Part shown: positions 34,496-46,700 of the stretch, in pieces | Position numbering within the stretch: the stretch's first letter is position 1 | How the letters are laid out: each line of letters begins with the position of its first letter | The notes under the pieces: model-generated | Seen by the model: the letters and a program-made list of their open reading frames with translations, nothing else | What the model was told of the DNA's origin: nothing | Database searches by the model: none | Source: Arion vulgaris | Lineage: Eukaryota > Mollusca > Gastropoda > Stylommatophora > Arionidae | Assembly (NCBI GenBank): GCA_020796225.1 | Contig: CM036753.1 | Coordinates: 88,707,703 to 88,771,702, forward strand | Length of the DNA: 64,000 bases | Direction: 5' to 3' | Translations under genes and position numbers: made by a program

Positions 34496-34731
34496 CTTCT
34501 TCTTTGCGTTCGTTCTTTACGACCAATTTTAATCACCCTTTGTGATATGTTTGATCTTTGCCAAGAACGTGTATACGTTGCACATTGGTTTGGTAGGCCC
34601 CTAAACGCTTAGACTTCTATACGTTTAGGACATGTGCATCCGATTTCATCCAAACCTCCTTAGTCGCCTCTTACGACATGCGTGGCAAGTAACAGTGGTT
34701 CTATTCTTTACACCCCAAATTTGGGCCTGGT
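34496..34731 (-). mobile_element. SINE family C, full copy with TSD
   Basis: Minus-strand copy between perfect 15-bp target duplications GTTCAGCATTATCTT (34481-34495 and 34732-34746). On + it reads from the TTC-rich tail through CTTTGTGATATGTTTGATCT and ACAGTGGTTCTATTCTTTAC to the end of the head. The GAGTGGTT head is trimmed. Confidence 0.95.
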
Positions 34732-35019
34732 GTTCAGCATTATCTTATTTCTGATATTATATACACTCTTCATCTTCTTCTTGATATTCATCTTCTTCAT
34801 CAATGATCGTACATTTTCAATTTATAACATAAGATGATTTCACAGTTCTAAAATTTGCAGAGAATTTGCTCAGTAAATGTGATTATCTTTTCTCTGTGAT
34901 GCTTGGTCATAGCTATAATGTCTAACATTTATACTAGTACGTTGGAAATGTACAAGGTGTTTGGATCCATGAAATTGTCTTGAGAAAATACGGAGAAGTA
35001 TCAACATCCGAGCTGATTA

Positions 35020-35318
35020 TCAACAATAAAGTAAAAAAGTGGGGACAACATCAGTACTGAACTTCATCAATAAACAATAAATTAAATGGTTATATCACAT
35101 AAGCAGATTACCAACAGACAGTGCACCTCAAAGAGCAATGCTGCTCCGATACAATGTATACAAAGCAAAAGACCGGCCATGCAAAAGGTGGACCTCAGAG
35201 ATAACAGAAGCGACCAATGATACTATTTATGATGCCCGCACAATGGCTCGTTCTTGAAATCTCTTCATATCCTGACGCTGTGAGGCAAAACAGGATTGAG
35301 AAAAACAAAGCATATTTA
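35020..35318 (+). pseudogene. LINE C-terminal fragment (family 2)
   Basis: Contains GGGACAACATCAGTACTGAA, CAATAAATTAAATGGTTATA, AGATTACCAACAGACAGTGC and the 3' end AAAACAGGATTGAGAAAAAC. It is followed by about 95 bases resembling the end of family 5 (to 35415). Confidence 0.8.
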
Positions 35319-35792
35319 TGGACAATCATGATCGCCTACGCCATCCGGTGTGACTGAACGAGTACGACGTGTTCAACATATTTAATCAGGAAGCGATTTA
35401 AAAAAACAGTTTATTCACGACTGCGCTGAAGTATACGTTGTACATTTTTAAAGTACTACAGTATTGGTACAGAATTATCTATACACCGTAATAAAAAAAA
35501 CTAACATAAACACTGCACCCAGTAACAGGAGAAGAGATAATCTTTTAAAATCTCTGCGAATCGATAAGGTTAAGATCAGCTCAGGGACTTGTGTATACAT
35601 TACACTTGGCTACACCACTACTGATTCGATATCGCTGACGATCATTAATTCTAGAAAGTCAAATAGGAAGAATGGTTGCAGAATTTATGAAGCAAATGAA
35701 AACAGTTCACTCACTCAATATCGTGTCCTTTACGAAACTTCTCTACCATGACAGCTCTCATTAAAAAAATACATTGTTGGAAAAAAAGTGAG

Positions 35793-36418
35793 TTAACCCT
35801 TTCACTTCGTAATTTTTGTGTTTACCTCCAGACGCATTTATATTGTAATGTATGCTGAACCAGCCAGTAAATTCACTGCGGCCTCTTAAAAAAAACTACT
35901 GCGAGACAGTATATCAGCTTAGAAGGACGAAAGAATTTTTAATAAATGCGAACTTATATGTTATATCATATGTCGTTATCTTTGAAATATTTATTCGGCA
36001 AAACACGTAATCATAAAGTACTGTAGTTTTACAAATTAAAAAAACAATGACAAAATGTACAGCAACGTTTCGACCAACAAGCCCTTTATCAAGCTTTATT
36101 TATTCTTAACTTGTATGTGCTGTGGCTCTGCTGTGTTTCAAAGCAAATGAAATATATAATAAAATGATCACATGTTGTTGTTTTTTTCCTAACTGTCCCT
36201 ATCTAACTTCTATGAAATATAACTCATTATGTTTTGTAATAGCTAGAACCTGCACAAAAAAAAGTCATAACTATTTATTTCACTACTTATCTCATTACTT
36301 ATTTCGATCACAACCTAAGTTCATTGCCGAGAGGAAGAAAGATTTTAATAGTTTTTTTTTGGTTGTCGCCACATTTGAATTAAACATAACACATGCTCAA
36401 TTAAGATCTAAGGGTTAA
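35793..36418. mobile_element. Possible TTAA-bounded element
   Basis: Starts TTAACCCTTTCACTTCG and ends AAGGGTTAA, but only about 9 bp of the ends are inverted repeats and no second copy is present here. A piggyBac-like MITE is possible; chance is not excluded. Confidence 0.35.
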
Positions 36419-36511
36419 TCCACAGCTATTTCTAACTTTACAATTTATAGTTGGCTCTGATTAATCGTAGTTCTGACGTGACCTTCGCTATTCGAGTTAA
36501 GAGTTAGAGGT

Positions 36512-36740
36512 GAGCGTCTATAGCTCAAGTGGTAGTGAGCTCAATCACAAGCCCAAACGTACCTGATTCAAGCTCCACGGTGGGCAAGTTTGGAAGCAAA
36601 TTCGTTTCCGTGGGATTTTTACAAAATGTGAAAATATACCTCACCGTTCAGAAAACAATGGCAAACTACTGAACATATAAGTGGTGCCTAGAAAATCAAC
36701 GACTCATTTACTGTGGTTGATGGCTACGTCCTGTAAAGGA
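36512..36740 (+). mobile_element. SINE-like element with tRNA-type head (family F)
   Basis: GCGTCTATAGCTCAAGTGGT carries an A-box-like TAGCTCAAGTGGTAG, and about 40 bases later comes the B-box-like GATTCAAGCTCC. The next 120 bases (TTCGTTTCCGTGGGATTTTT) would be the body. The tail is not clear. No other copy in the window. Confidence 0.5.
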
Positions 36741-36929
36741 TATGCCTCGATTTTCATTTCAGTAGTTAGAGCAGGTCGTGGCTCTGAAGTGGTTGAGTAC
36801 ACAGAAATTCTCGGATGCTTGTATACCGAGCCATTCAATGAATATGCTCAAGAAAACTCAGCCTGGCTGTATAAGACAGGGATGATTTGTCACATTGAGC
36901 CGCTAGCCCTTCCTGAATGACCCATTTTA

Positions 36930-37325
36930 CATTTATGTTTTGTACAAGGGCATGCGGAAGTACATGACAATGAACATTGCATGCAGATCACCTGGCTGAT
37001 ACAGGGGTGATCGAGGAAGAACAGGCAATAGATAACGGCGATATCGTCAATGTCATAACAGAAGGAGGTCTTATAGAGAACAGAAACCATTTCTAAATCT
37101 GCATCATTATCCAGAGTGAAAGAGATCACAGCCAACTCTAATATATGGTTATCGGAGGCTATGAAAAGAATAAACGAGAAAATGATAACTGCCAGGCACG
37201 AACACTTTGTTAGAGCCACAAGACATTTGATTAATCAACACATAACGGGTGTGATTAATCGCTATATGCTAGTAAAGATATTCGGGAGATCGAAGTAGCC
37301 ATGAACCTGTCTGAAATGATGTGAT
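36930..37325 (+). pseudogene. RNase-H-bearing LINE tail (family 4)
   Basis: Encodes, with frameshifts, QGHAEVHDNEH, then GVIEEEQAIDNGDIVNVIT, MKRINEKMITARHEHFVRAT and ITGVINRYMLV. The order matches 18185-18735 and 54480-55040. It stops about 105 bp before the first gelsolin-like exon. Lesions throughout. Confidence 0.72.
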
Positions 37326-37430
37326 GATGCTTCTCACTAATTACTATAATAGTAATAATTTATATATAATTGTTATAAAGTGATAATTGAAGAAAGTCAA
37401 TTTCTAGAAGAACCTTGTCATTTGTTCTAG

Positions 37431-37750
37431 GCTACTTCATACAACAGGACGTCTTGCAGAGATCGACAGAGTGCCCTAGCTGGGCACATACTCGTTCTAA
37501 ACAATCTAGTCGGGGTATTTCGCCCGTTAGCAAAGTAACAAATTCAAGTTTTAATCACGAGAAGTTAATGGCTCCATCGTCTTGGTCTAGTCGAGGTATT
37601 TCGGCAGATAGTAAATGTACATCATGGAGAAGTTACAAGTCACCACATAGAGCAAGCAGATTGTCTTCAGCAGTACCTGCATTGTTACGTGACACAATAG
37701 AAACTAGTACGGATGTGTGTCAGACTGAATTAATCATTTGGATTTTAGAG
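37431..37750 (+). CDS. Gelsolin-like gene, exon 1 of 20 seen (Ser-rich region, start of G1)
   Basis: Acceptor tttgttctag, donor gag|gtaact. The first two bases finish a split codon. It is rich in Ser, Arg and Thr, with SSRGISPVSK and SSRGISADSK as an internal repeat, and ends TELIIWILE, which fits the (L)QIWR(I/V)E opening strand of gelsolin repeat 1. An in-frame ATG at 37568 could start translation if no upstream exon is used. Confidence 0.8.
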
Positions 37751-40700
37751 GTAACTTTTGTGTTGTTGCGTTGTTTCTGTGAGTGATTCCGAATACTTGT
37801 CTGTGCAATATCGCAGTTGTATCTGGTTTTATTAGAGTTACCTAGTGAATATGTGTATGCAAGTGTGTGTGGTTACCTATTTAAGAAATACATATAATAG
37901 AGTCCAATGGCGAAGGATTGAATTCATTGCACCGAGTTTCCCCATACAGCTCCGTCCCTGTCGGCAGATATGGCATGCCATCTGCCGTGAGCATTGCACA
38001 AAGCACGAACTCCGTAGCTTTAATAGAGAAATAGATAAAAACATATGCGACCTCTAGGAAATCAAAATCACAATCTCTCTGCATTCAGAGTGGTTTGAGA
38101 CCACTGGTTTCAGATATATTTCACATTATTTCAGATATTTCATTATTTCATCAACATTTAAGATATTTTAAATAACGGATAAACTACTGGGTAATCTAGA
38201 AAATGACATAATTATGGATATATGATTGAACAACAGAATGTTTGAAATACATAGAGCTCATATATGTTCATTGATTGCGTTTTCTAAAACAGGCAGACAG
38301 TTCAAATAATTAATGAACAAGTTGAATGAGCAATTCTTCAACAAAAAAATGACTTTCTAGTCTCATAGGCTGCCTATTAAATATTTAGAAACTTTCAATA
38401 CATGATCCTTTCTGTTGGCATAAAATAGTATCTATATATTTAATGTTGGAATACATAATAACAACAGACACAGTTGAAAGAGGAAATAGTAGAGGAATGA
38501 CACAACAGTGGATTGAATCAACATTATAAGTGACAGAGAATACAAGTACTTGTTTGTATGGACAGACACAATTGGCAAAACAAGCAGAAAAGAGTTAGAG
38601 CCCCTTAGATATAGAGATATAATGTGAATTCTGCAATAAAGATATTGTGTCCTTTTCTTGTTCATGTTTATATTTTCAATATTATCGTCATTAATCATAA
38701 CGTATCTTAATCATAATCTTAATTTTTATCAAGTTTTACTAAAGTTTGTTATGTTTATCTTATGCACTTTCTTCAGTTCTAAGATTATTGTTTATCTTTG
38801 AATCTCTCCCTCCCTTCTTTTAAAAGTACACTTTTTGTTTCATATTCAAGGTAAACTATAATTTCTTGTTGTGACTGTGTCATGTGTCATTGTTTTCACG
38901 TCATTGTTTTTTATACTTCACACAGCATACTTTCTTGTTTCTCAGCTTTTGAAATCTAAGATTATTAACCCTTTAATAAATTATGATATACTATCTAATC
39001 TATTTAACATGTCCATTTTCTATCTCAAAGAACAACATCCTTCAAAGACTCAGGGTTAATGATCATGGATTCTTTCACCAGTCAAACTGTTATTTAGTTT
39101 ATCAGGTAGGTCAATTGTAGATATTATTAAACATAAATAATACAGGATTACATCCAATCATATGGTACTTAATAACAGAAACAATTAATTGTAATGGTCA
39201 AAATAATAAATTTATGTGAAAGCTGAAGAAAATTTTTTTGAGATAATTAAGAACACTATTCTCTGAACAAAGTACTTTTTGCAAATGACCAAGTTTTGAT
39301 ATCTCTCTCTCTCTCTCTCTCTCGTGATCACCACCCAGACCGATGTACCAGATCTCTCCATAAATTATATTCATGTAGAAATCTGATTCATGCAGCCTTA
39401 GTATTGTTGTGTTTTACATCACACCTTCAGCACCATTTGGAGCTCTGGTCATTATCCTTCGGCGATGTGTCCGGTTTCAGCCAGCGTTTACTCGGTTCGC
39501 TCTCCGTTCTGTAGCCTTTTTTTTATGGTGTGGGTAGCTAGCCCCACGCCAACCTCCTTAGTCACCTCTTACGACATGTGTGGCAGGTAACAGTGGTTCT
39601 ATTCTTTACACCCAATTTGGGCCTCGGTAACCACTCGGGCGAAGTTTTGATATATAAAAGGATAAAACAAATTGCACTATTATACAAGCTCACTACATTG
39701 GACAAATACTATTTTATGATGAATACCTTAGCGACAGAGAGTATTAAGATCAGCAGATTAACAGTCAGATACCTCTCTTCTTCTTCTTCTTCTTCTTTTA
39801 CTTACTGCACATGATATGAAAACAAGTTTTCTTGTTTTACTTGCTTTATTAAGAAATAATAATCTAGCTGTGCTGGATCCAGAATTGGACAAATATACTA
39901 AAAAGTTTGGAGAATTCAAATTCACAACATTTTTAAAATATAACACACATGTCATACATACCATGTACACTTAGTAGTAATTATTCAATTTAGAGGTCCA
40001 GTTCATATTAAATTCTCTCATTTGGCACATGTACGAATAAGAGCAAATTAAATGTGACTAATTGAGAACCAAATAATTGGAGAAATGTACAAATGTATGA
40101 CATTTCTATGATTAGTGAAGACATCTTTTGCTTATGATTCTCTCTACTCAGTATGGAACACTACCTACAGCTTTCGAGCTTGGAAATAGGTTTAGACCAT
40201 GGGTTCCCAAAGTAAGTGGTACCGCCCCAAGTGGGCGCTGCCTTCCAGGGGGCGATAGTGGGTTCAGAAGCATTTGGTGGAAGTTTTTTCATGATTTTGC
40301 GATTGAATAATCATTAAAATACGAATTCTCCATTTTAATACATCTTATGCCCATCTTACACGATCCCTATTTTCATCCAATTTTCTACTTCATGAATATA
40401 CTCATTTGAATATTGACCATGTATGACAGGAATATATATAAATCAATTTTCTATGCCAAAGTTAAAATAGAGCATGTATATATATATATATTAGTATAGT
40501 ATATATATATATATATATATATGTAGGAGGAGGGGGACGTTGCAAACGTTATAATGGGGGGTTAAAGCTTATGTCGTGCAAAGTGGGTGGTGGGCCAAAA
40601 GTTTGGGAATCTATGGTTTAGACTGCTCAACATAACATTTAAATCTATCCTGCCATATGCCTCTGAGACATACCATGTGATCTATCACATTCAAATTACA

Positions 40701-43700
40701 AACATTCATCCGTCCGAGTGGTTACCGGGGCAAATTTGGGGTGTAAAGAATAGAACCACTGTTACCTGCCACGCATGTCGAAGAGGCGACTAAGGAGGTT
40801 TGGTTAAAATTGGATGCACATGTCCTAAACGTAGAAGTCTATGCGTTTAGGGGCCTACCAAACCAATGTGCAACGATGCATGTTCTTGGTAAAGATCAAA
40901 CATATCACAAAGAGTGACTAAAATTGGTCGTAAAGAATGAACGCAAAGAAGAAAGAAGAAGAAGGAGACAAACATTCATCAGCAGAATATTTTGTATCAG
41001 TTGGCAACAGTGACAATTTTGGTAGTTTATATTGCTTTTAATTTTCCACAGCCTGATCAGAATAGCAGTTTTTCATTGCATGTGTGGTCTGGGAGTCAGT
41101 CACTCCAGGTATTATTATCTAATGCTGTGCCATTTTATAAAATGCATGTATATGTATAAATGTATCTATATATATATATAATATGTGTTAACATAATTTC
41201 TTAAATGTGTGTATGCTTGTGTGTAGATATTGTGTATAGAATGTGTATGAATAGTTGACCACATTAATTAATAAAATAGGTTATAGCAAGTGACCAGAAT
41301 ATGAAATGTTTGTCATCCTATTTATTACTATTACATATTGATAAATGTTGAGTGCTTTTCTTTCTTTCTTGTCTCCAATCCTGTTTTGCCTCACAGAGTC
41401 AGGATAAGAAGAGATTTATAGAATGAGTCTTTTTGTGCATTTCATAAATATTGTCTTTGGTCGCCTCTGTTATCTCTGAGATCCACCTTTTGTATGGCTG
41501 GCCTTTTGCTTTGTATCCATTGCATCAGAGTAACATTGCTCTTTGAGGTGCACTTTTAGTTGGTAATCTGCTTTTGTGGCCGAACAATTTAATTTGTTGT
41601 TTCTTGATGAAGTTCAGTACTGATGTTGTACCCACATTTTCCTGATGTCTTCATGCCAGTGCATCTGGAGTAAAAAACTGAGATATATAGGAATGAAAAT
41701 AGTTAGAAATAAAGTGTGAACTTTGCTCTAAAAATACTTATTGGTTTATTTTTATTTGTGGACCCTTCATTGAAATCTTAATTTCATTAAACAAAGAATA
41801 ATGAGCAAATTATGTCAATACAACTGAAATACAAAAATATACAAAGTAACGTTTCTACTGAAAGGCCTTTACCAAGATAGAGGTAAGCAAATAGTTTTAA
41901 ATAAAATTTTAAAAAGTTGGGGGCTGGTCTAACTGTATTACATTTCTAGTATTAGACAAAAGGGTCACAAATAAATGATATTCTGGCTTTTAAAGAACAT
42001 GTAATGAGAACATCTGATCCTTGTACATGATAGCTTGGCCATTGATGAGGATGCAACCATGAAACTGGAGAAATTTGACTTTAATCTTGTCATGAGTCAG
42101 CTGGAGCTGCTACAAGGACAGATGATAAATTAAAGACCTACAGGAACTATCAAAATATAAATTGTTCACTATCTGCTGAAAAAGGCTGAGTACTATAGAT
42201 ATGTTCAGAGTTTAGTGATATCAGTTGTTTGACTAACTACCAACATGTACAGCACTGTTGTGTCATTATTTTCAAGATAACCACAATGTTAATTACATAT
42301 TGCTGGCTTTCTTCTGCTTATCATTCTCCTCATGATAATTCTTAATATGTAACAATATATGATACCTTGTTAGTGTCTATGTATCCCAGGCTGATATTGA
42401 TGCTATACAATTGTGTGCTATAGAACTTGACAGAACTTTGGGTGGAGCATCAATCATGTCTTTTGAGGTCAGAAAATACTATTTAAAAAAATATATTTTT
42501 GTATTTATGTTACATTTTGTCTATATGAATCCTTCATCTGTATAATAGAATAAAGGGAGTTGAATACAGGAATATTACTAGAAAACGTCACATAACATAC
42601 ACTATTTATTCACTTACATACACATGAATTGTACATAATTGTGATTATTTTATTATGATTATTTGTCAATATTTGTGATTAAAAATGAACTAACATACAT
42701 CTGTCATGTATCTTTATACTAGTTACATTGATAACATGCAACATAATGACAACAAAACATTTTTAGATGTTACAGGATCTGTTTGCATTTTAGTTATATA
42801 TTTGTTTTATAATTATTTTGTATTTTATTCCTTTATATTTGGTAGATATTTTTGTTTGTTCTGTTCATCTCTTGTTAAGTATGTATTTAACAAAAACTGT
42901 ATCTTCTAAATTGTTCATAAGCATACATATTTAAATTTGTAGAGAATCTATGTTCATTTGCCATCATTCATGTTGTTCTATTAACTAACAACTTGTATGT
43001 ACCACACAGTGTGAAGGACATGAGACTGCAAGTTTTCAAAGGCATTTTCAAGATGGGATCATGTAGGTGGACTCTTTAATCTGTAATAATTGTTTCTGTT
43101 CTGTGCAAATCTGTGAATGATATAATATTATCAAGTAGTTGTTTAATATATGACATAGTCTACAGTAGCATGGTCTATTACTGAAAATCTCTACCTACCT
43201 CAAGACTTTGATTGATACTTTATTATCTTCTTCTGTTATTAGTTCCTCAGAAATCCAAACAGAGATGAGATTCCTCCATGAATCAAGTAATAATTCACAG
43301 GGGTGGATCCTCTTTGTGTAAAATATATGAGAATAGTCATTAGATGTTTATGCCCAATTTCTATTGATGGGTTATCCATGCCTGTTAGGGCTGACATGTT
43401 TTATCTTTGATAAGAGAAGTTATGAAGTCTCCTGTACATGTTCCTGTATGTTCTAACACTGACTGCAAAACGGTGAAGGTTTTGAAGAGTAATCTTCTCA
43501 TTGTCATTTTAGCCAGAGTTTGCTTTCCTGGAAAGTCTTTATGAAAATCAAGACATTAAAACAACCGGTGGACCCAGCATTGAACATATATTAGAGGACT
43601 TTCTCTGTCAGAGCTTTCTGTAGGGTTACTTGTAGGAGCGTAACTCATAGACAATGATGATATGGTTTGTTTGTTTGTTTATAGCATTATGTTTGACATT

Positions 43701-46700
43701 CACCAGAGTCATTTTAGTAGAAACAGTAAGTACAGGATCCATAATTTGACAGCTCGAGAAAGCCCAATTGACTTGACTTCTGGTATTTTTTGTTTTTAAA
43801 GGAGACCTATAGCAACCCTTACTTTTTTGACTGATGCAGTATATCTTGTCTCAGATCTAATATTGATAAAAATTGTTGAATGGTATGAATAGATGCAACT
43901 GAAATAGACAGCATAACTACAACACACTGAAAATTAAATATAAGTGACAGAACAATGAACAGTAATGTTTGCAAATTATAAAATGTATTTGTTTGTTGAA
44001 CTGTTATTACATGTTTAGAATTCTAGAGGGAAAATCAAATCAACCCTTGAGAAGTGCAGTCAAGTATGGCAAACGACTCTACAGAGTTCAAGGAAGGAAA
44101 TATTCATCTGCAACCTGTGTAAGACAACTTGTGCCATGTTTGATTGTATTATCACAAACAGTTATTAACTTTTTTTTAATTAACAGCAGGAAACTGTAAT
44201 CACTATTGATACTGAATACTTACAAAAGTCCACAATTAAAAGCAGTGAAGAAGCATTGTTGGGGTGATGCAACAATGATATTATGTTTAACTGATTGCCT
44301 ATGCAAGGTCTTTTAGAAGATGATATTGGCTCAATCCTAAGATGTAATATATTTTAACTGATTGCCTATGCAAGGTCTTTTAGAAGATGATATTGGCTCA
44401 ATCCTAAGATGTAATATATTTTAAATGATATTTTAGCTGTTATTGCTTTTTGGTTAATTTTCATTCCCATTCGATTTTTATATTTATTTACTGAAAGGTA
44501 CTTTAAGTCAAATTTAAATGATAATAAACACATATCATTGTCATTGCTGCTAAATATTAGAGGGAGACCAAGTTTACCATTCATTCTATTATGCTCTGTG
44601 AATAAAAATCATTTCTTCCAATATAGAGACTAGAGATGACTTGCTTTACATCTTATGACTGCATATGCTTGAGATTTGTTGCAAATAAATATGGATTTAT
44701 AATACAGAGATGTTAACTCTAAAGAAGCTGAACTAGAATTAGAAGCGTGTGTTGGTTTAAATCTATCAATTGGCAAAAATAGTGTCGGGGTGTGTCATAA
44801 TTAGTTTTCAGGCAAGGGGTGTCACCTCAACCAGTTTCTAGTAGGATCACAATAAAACGGAGAAGGATGGAGCCAGAACTTTCACAATGTTAAGTCACCA
44901 TCAAATAGCTTGTCCTGACCAGAACTTTGCCACCCAAACAGTCCTTTGAAATTTCTCTCTCTCATAGGCCAGATGTTCTGCCTTTGTAGCCATCATGCTG
45001 AAATCATAAGTTACATTCTGAATCCATCTTCTTCATGGTCATCCTATTTTCTTTACTTGATGCATCCTTCTATAATAGTCTTCTCCAACTCTTTGTATCT
45101 TTTTTATATGTCCAAAATACTTCAATTTGCTCATTCTTATTGTAGCATCTGCAGATTTAACAAATATTATGTTCTGCAATGTAAGAAAGTAGAAATCTGC
45201 TTGTAAATGTTGAAGAATCATTAACTCTTAGTGGACCAAGGCAAAAGCAATGATTTTACAAGCCATTTATTTTTAGAATAAAAACCCCCTTTAGTGTGGC
45301 TCTTGCTAAAAAAGCATCAAACCCAAAGCCACATAGTGTGGTGTTTGGTTCACAAGGAGTTAAACAAACAAGATCTAAGAACAATGAAGACTGTGGAGAT
45401 ATCATGGGACATTAAAAAATATTAAAACTCATGTGAAACAATAGTTTGAAAAACTATACAGAAGAGTGATACTGTTTTCATTAAATAAAACGTGTCCAAC
45501 ATTTATGTAGCCACTGATCCTAACTGTTGTGCTTATATTTCACTTAATATAAGACATTCAATGAAATACTTACAACTGTTTATCTTGTACACAGAATGAG
45601 TGTTCAGTCAAAGCTGCATCAGTGAATGAAGTACTTATTCTTGATAGCTACCCAAGGATGTATGTATGGGTGGGACAAGAAGTTGATTTTGTTCTCAGAG
45701 TGAGGGTGAGTTACTAGTTTTTTAGATTTCATAAAGAAAACTAATATAACGTGACTGTTTATTTTTCTTTTCAAAACATTATTAATTTATTTGTTTGTTA
45801 TTTGTAAAAAATATATATTGTTTCCAGCTTCAGTTACTATAACAAATAAAGGAACCTGAAATAAAATATCTAACCAAAGTGGAATAATATAGAAATGATT
45901 CTATCAATGAACACTTTAAGAAAAATCAACTTAATCCATGTAACGGCAAAATGCATAAAGGTTGTTTTATTAAGTACAAAAACAAGATGTCTAAATGGTC
46001 TTTATTGTGCAAGGAATGCCAAAACAAACAGGATAGAAGATATTGGGTTTGTACAACAGACATCATAGACATAGTGAAGCAATCAATTCTAACTCCCTAA
46101 AATGAATATATGGCATTACAAGAACAAAAGGAAATAAGTGTGAGAAATTAGCAATGGGGAACAAAGATAATACAAAAATAAATTGATTATAAAATATGTA
46201 CATTTTATTTCTATATATAAGATGTGGATATATTACTATTGTTTTGTTTTTATTTTATATTTCTAGCTCTCCCATTTATTTCATTTTGTGTTTTTAATAA
46301 AGTATTTTCATTTTAGGAAGAGTTGTTAATTAATTGTTTCACTGTGATGTCTGTTGTATAGGACTATCATCTCATTTCAAGCGTGTTCTTGTATCATTTG
46401 CTTGATAAAGACCAGTTAAAACATTGCTGGAAAATTACTGTACTTTGTGTTTTCCTATTTTGCTATTTACTCCATAGTTGTACTGTAGTCTTTATTTAGA
46501 TATTAATTCATGTAAGTTCATCAAACTTTATATAGTTGTATACTGATGTTCCCAAATCAAAATGAACAATTTATTTTTTAATGACTAGCTTTTTAATATT
46601 TACTTTCATTTCTGTAGGCAATTAAACTTGCTAAGAAGATGAGGACATCACAGAGAAATGGAAAATGTCATATCATTGTCATTGGTGAGCTAACATAAAA

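Larger units (their letters stand above)
40080..41015 (+). pseudogene. LINE remnant carrying two nested insertions
   Basis: Once the hAT-like MITE and the SINE C are removed, with one TSD copy each, the flanks join into a LINE C-terminal remnant: RLLNITFKSILPYASETYH and then, in another frame, an LQTFI-type segment. It is badly decayed and sits in intron 2 of the gelsolin-like gene. Confidence 0.6.

Noticed and set aside
35464..35751. 95-codon open frame
   Set aside because: No homology recognised and no splice or promoter context; the length is within chance for this composition.
38966..39057. TTAACCCTTT ... AGGGTTAA, looking like a small TTAA MITE
   Set aside because: The right end lies inside gelsolin-like exon 2 (39031-39105), whose reading frame, splice sites and homology are good. 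The TTAA pair is chance.
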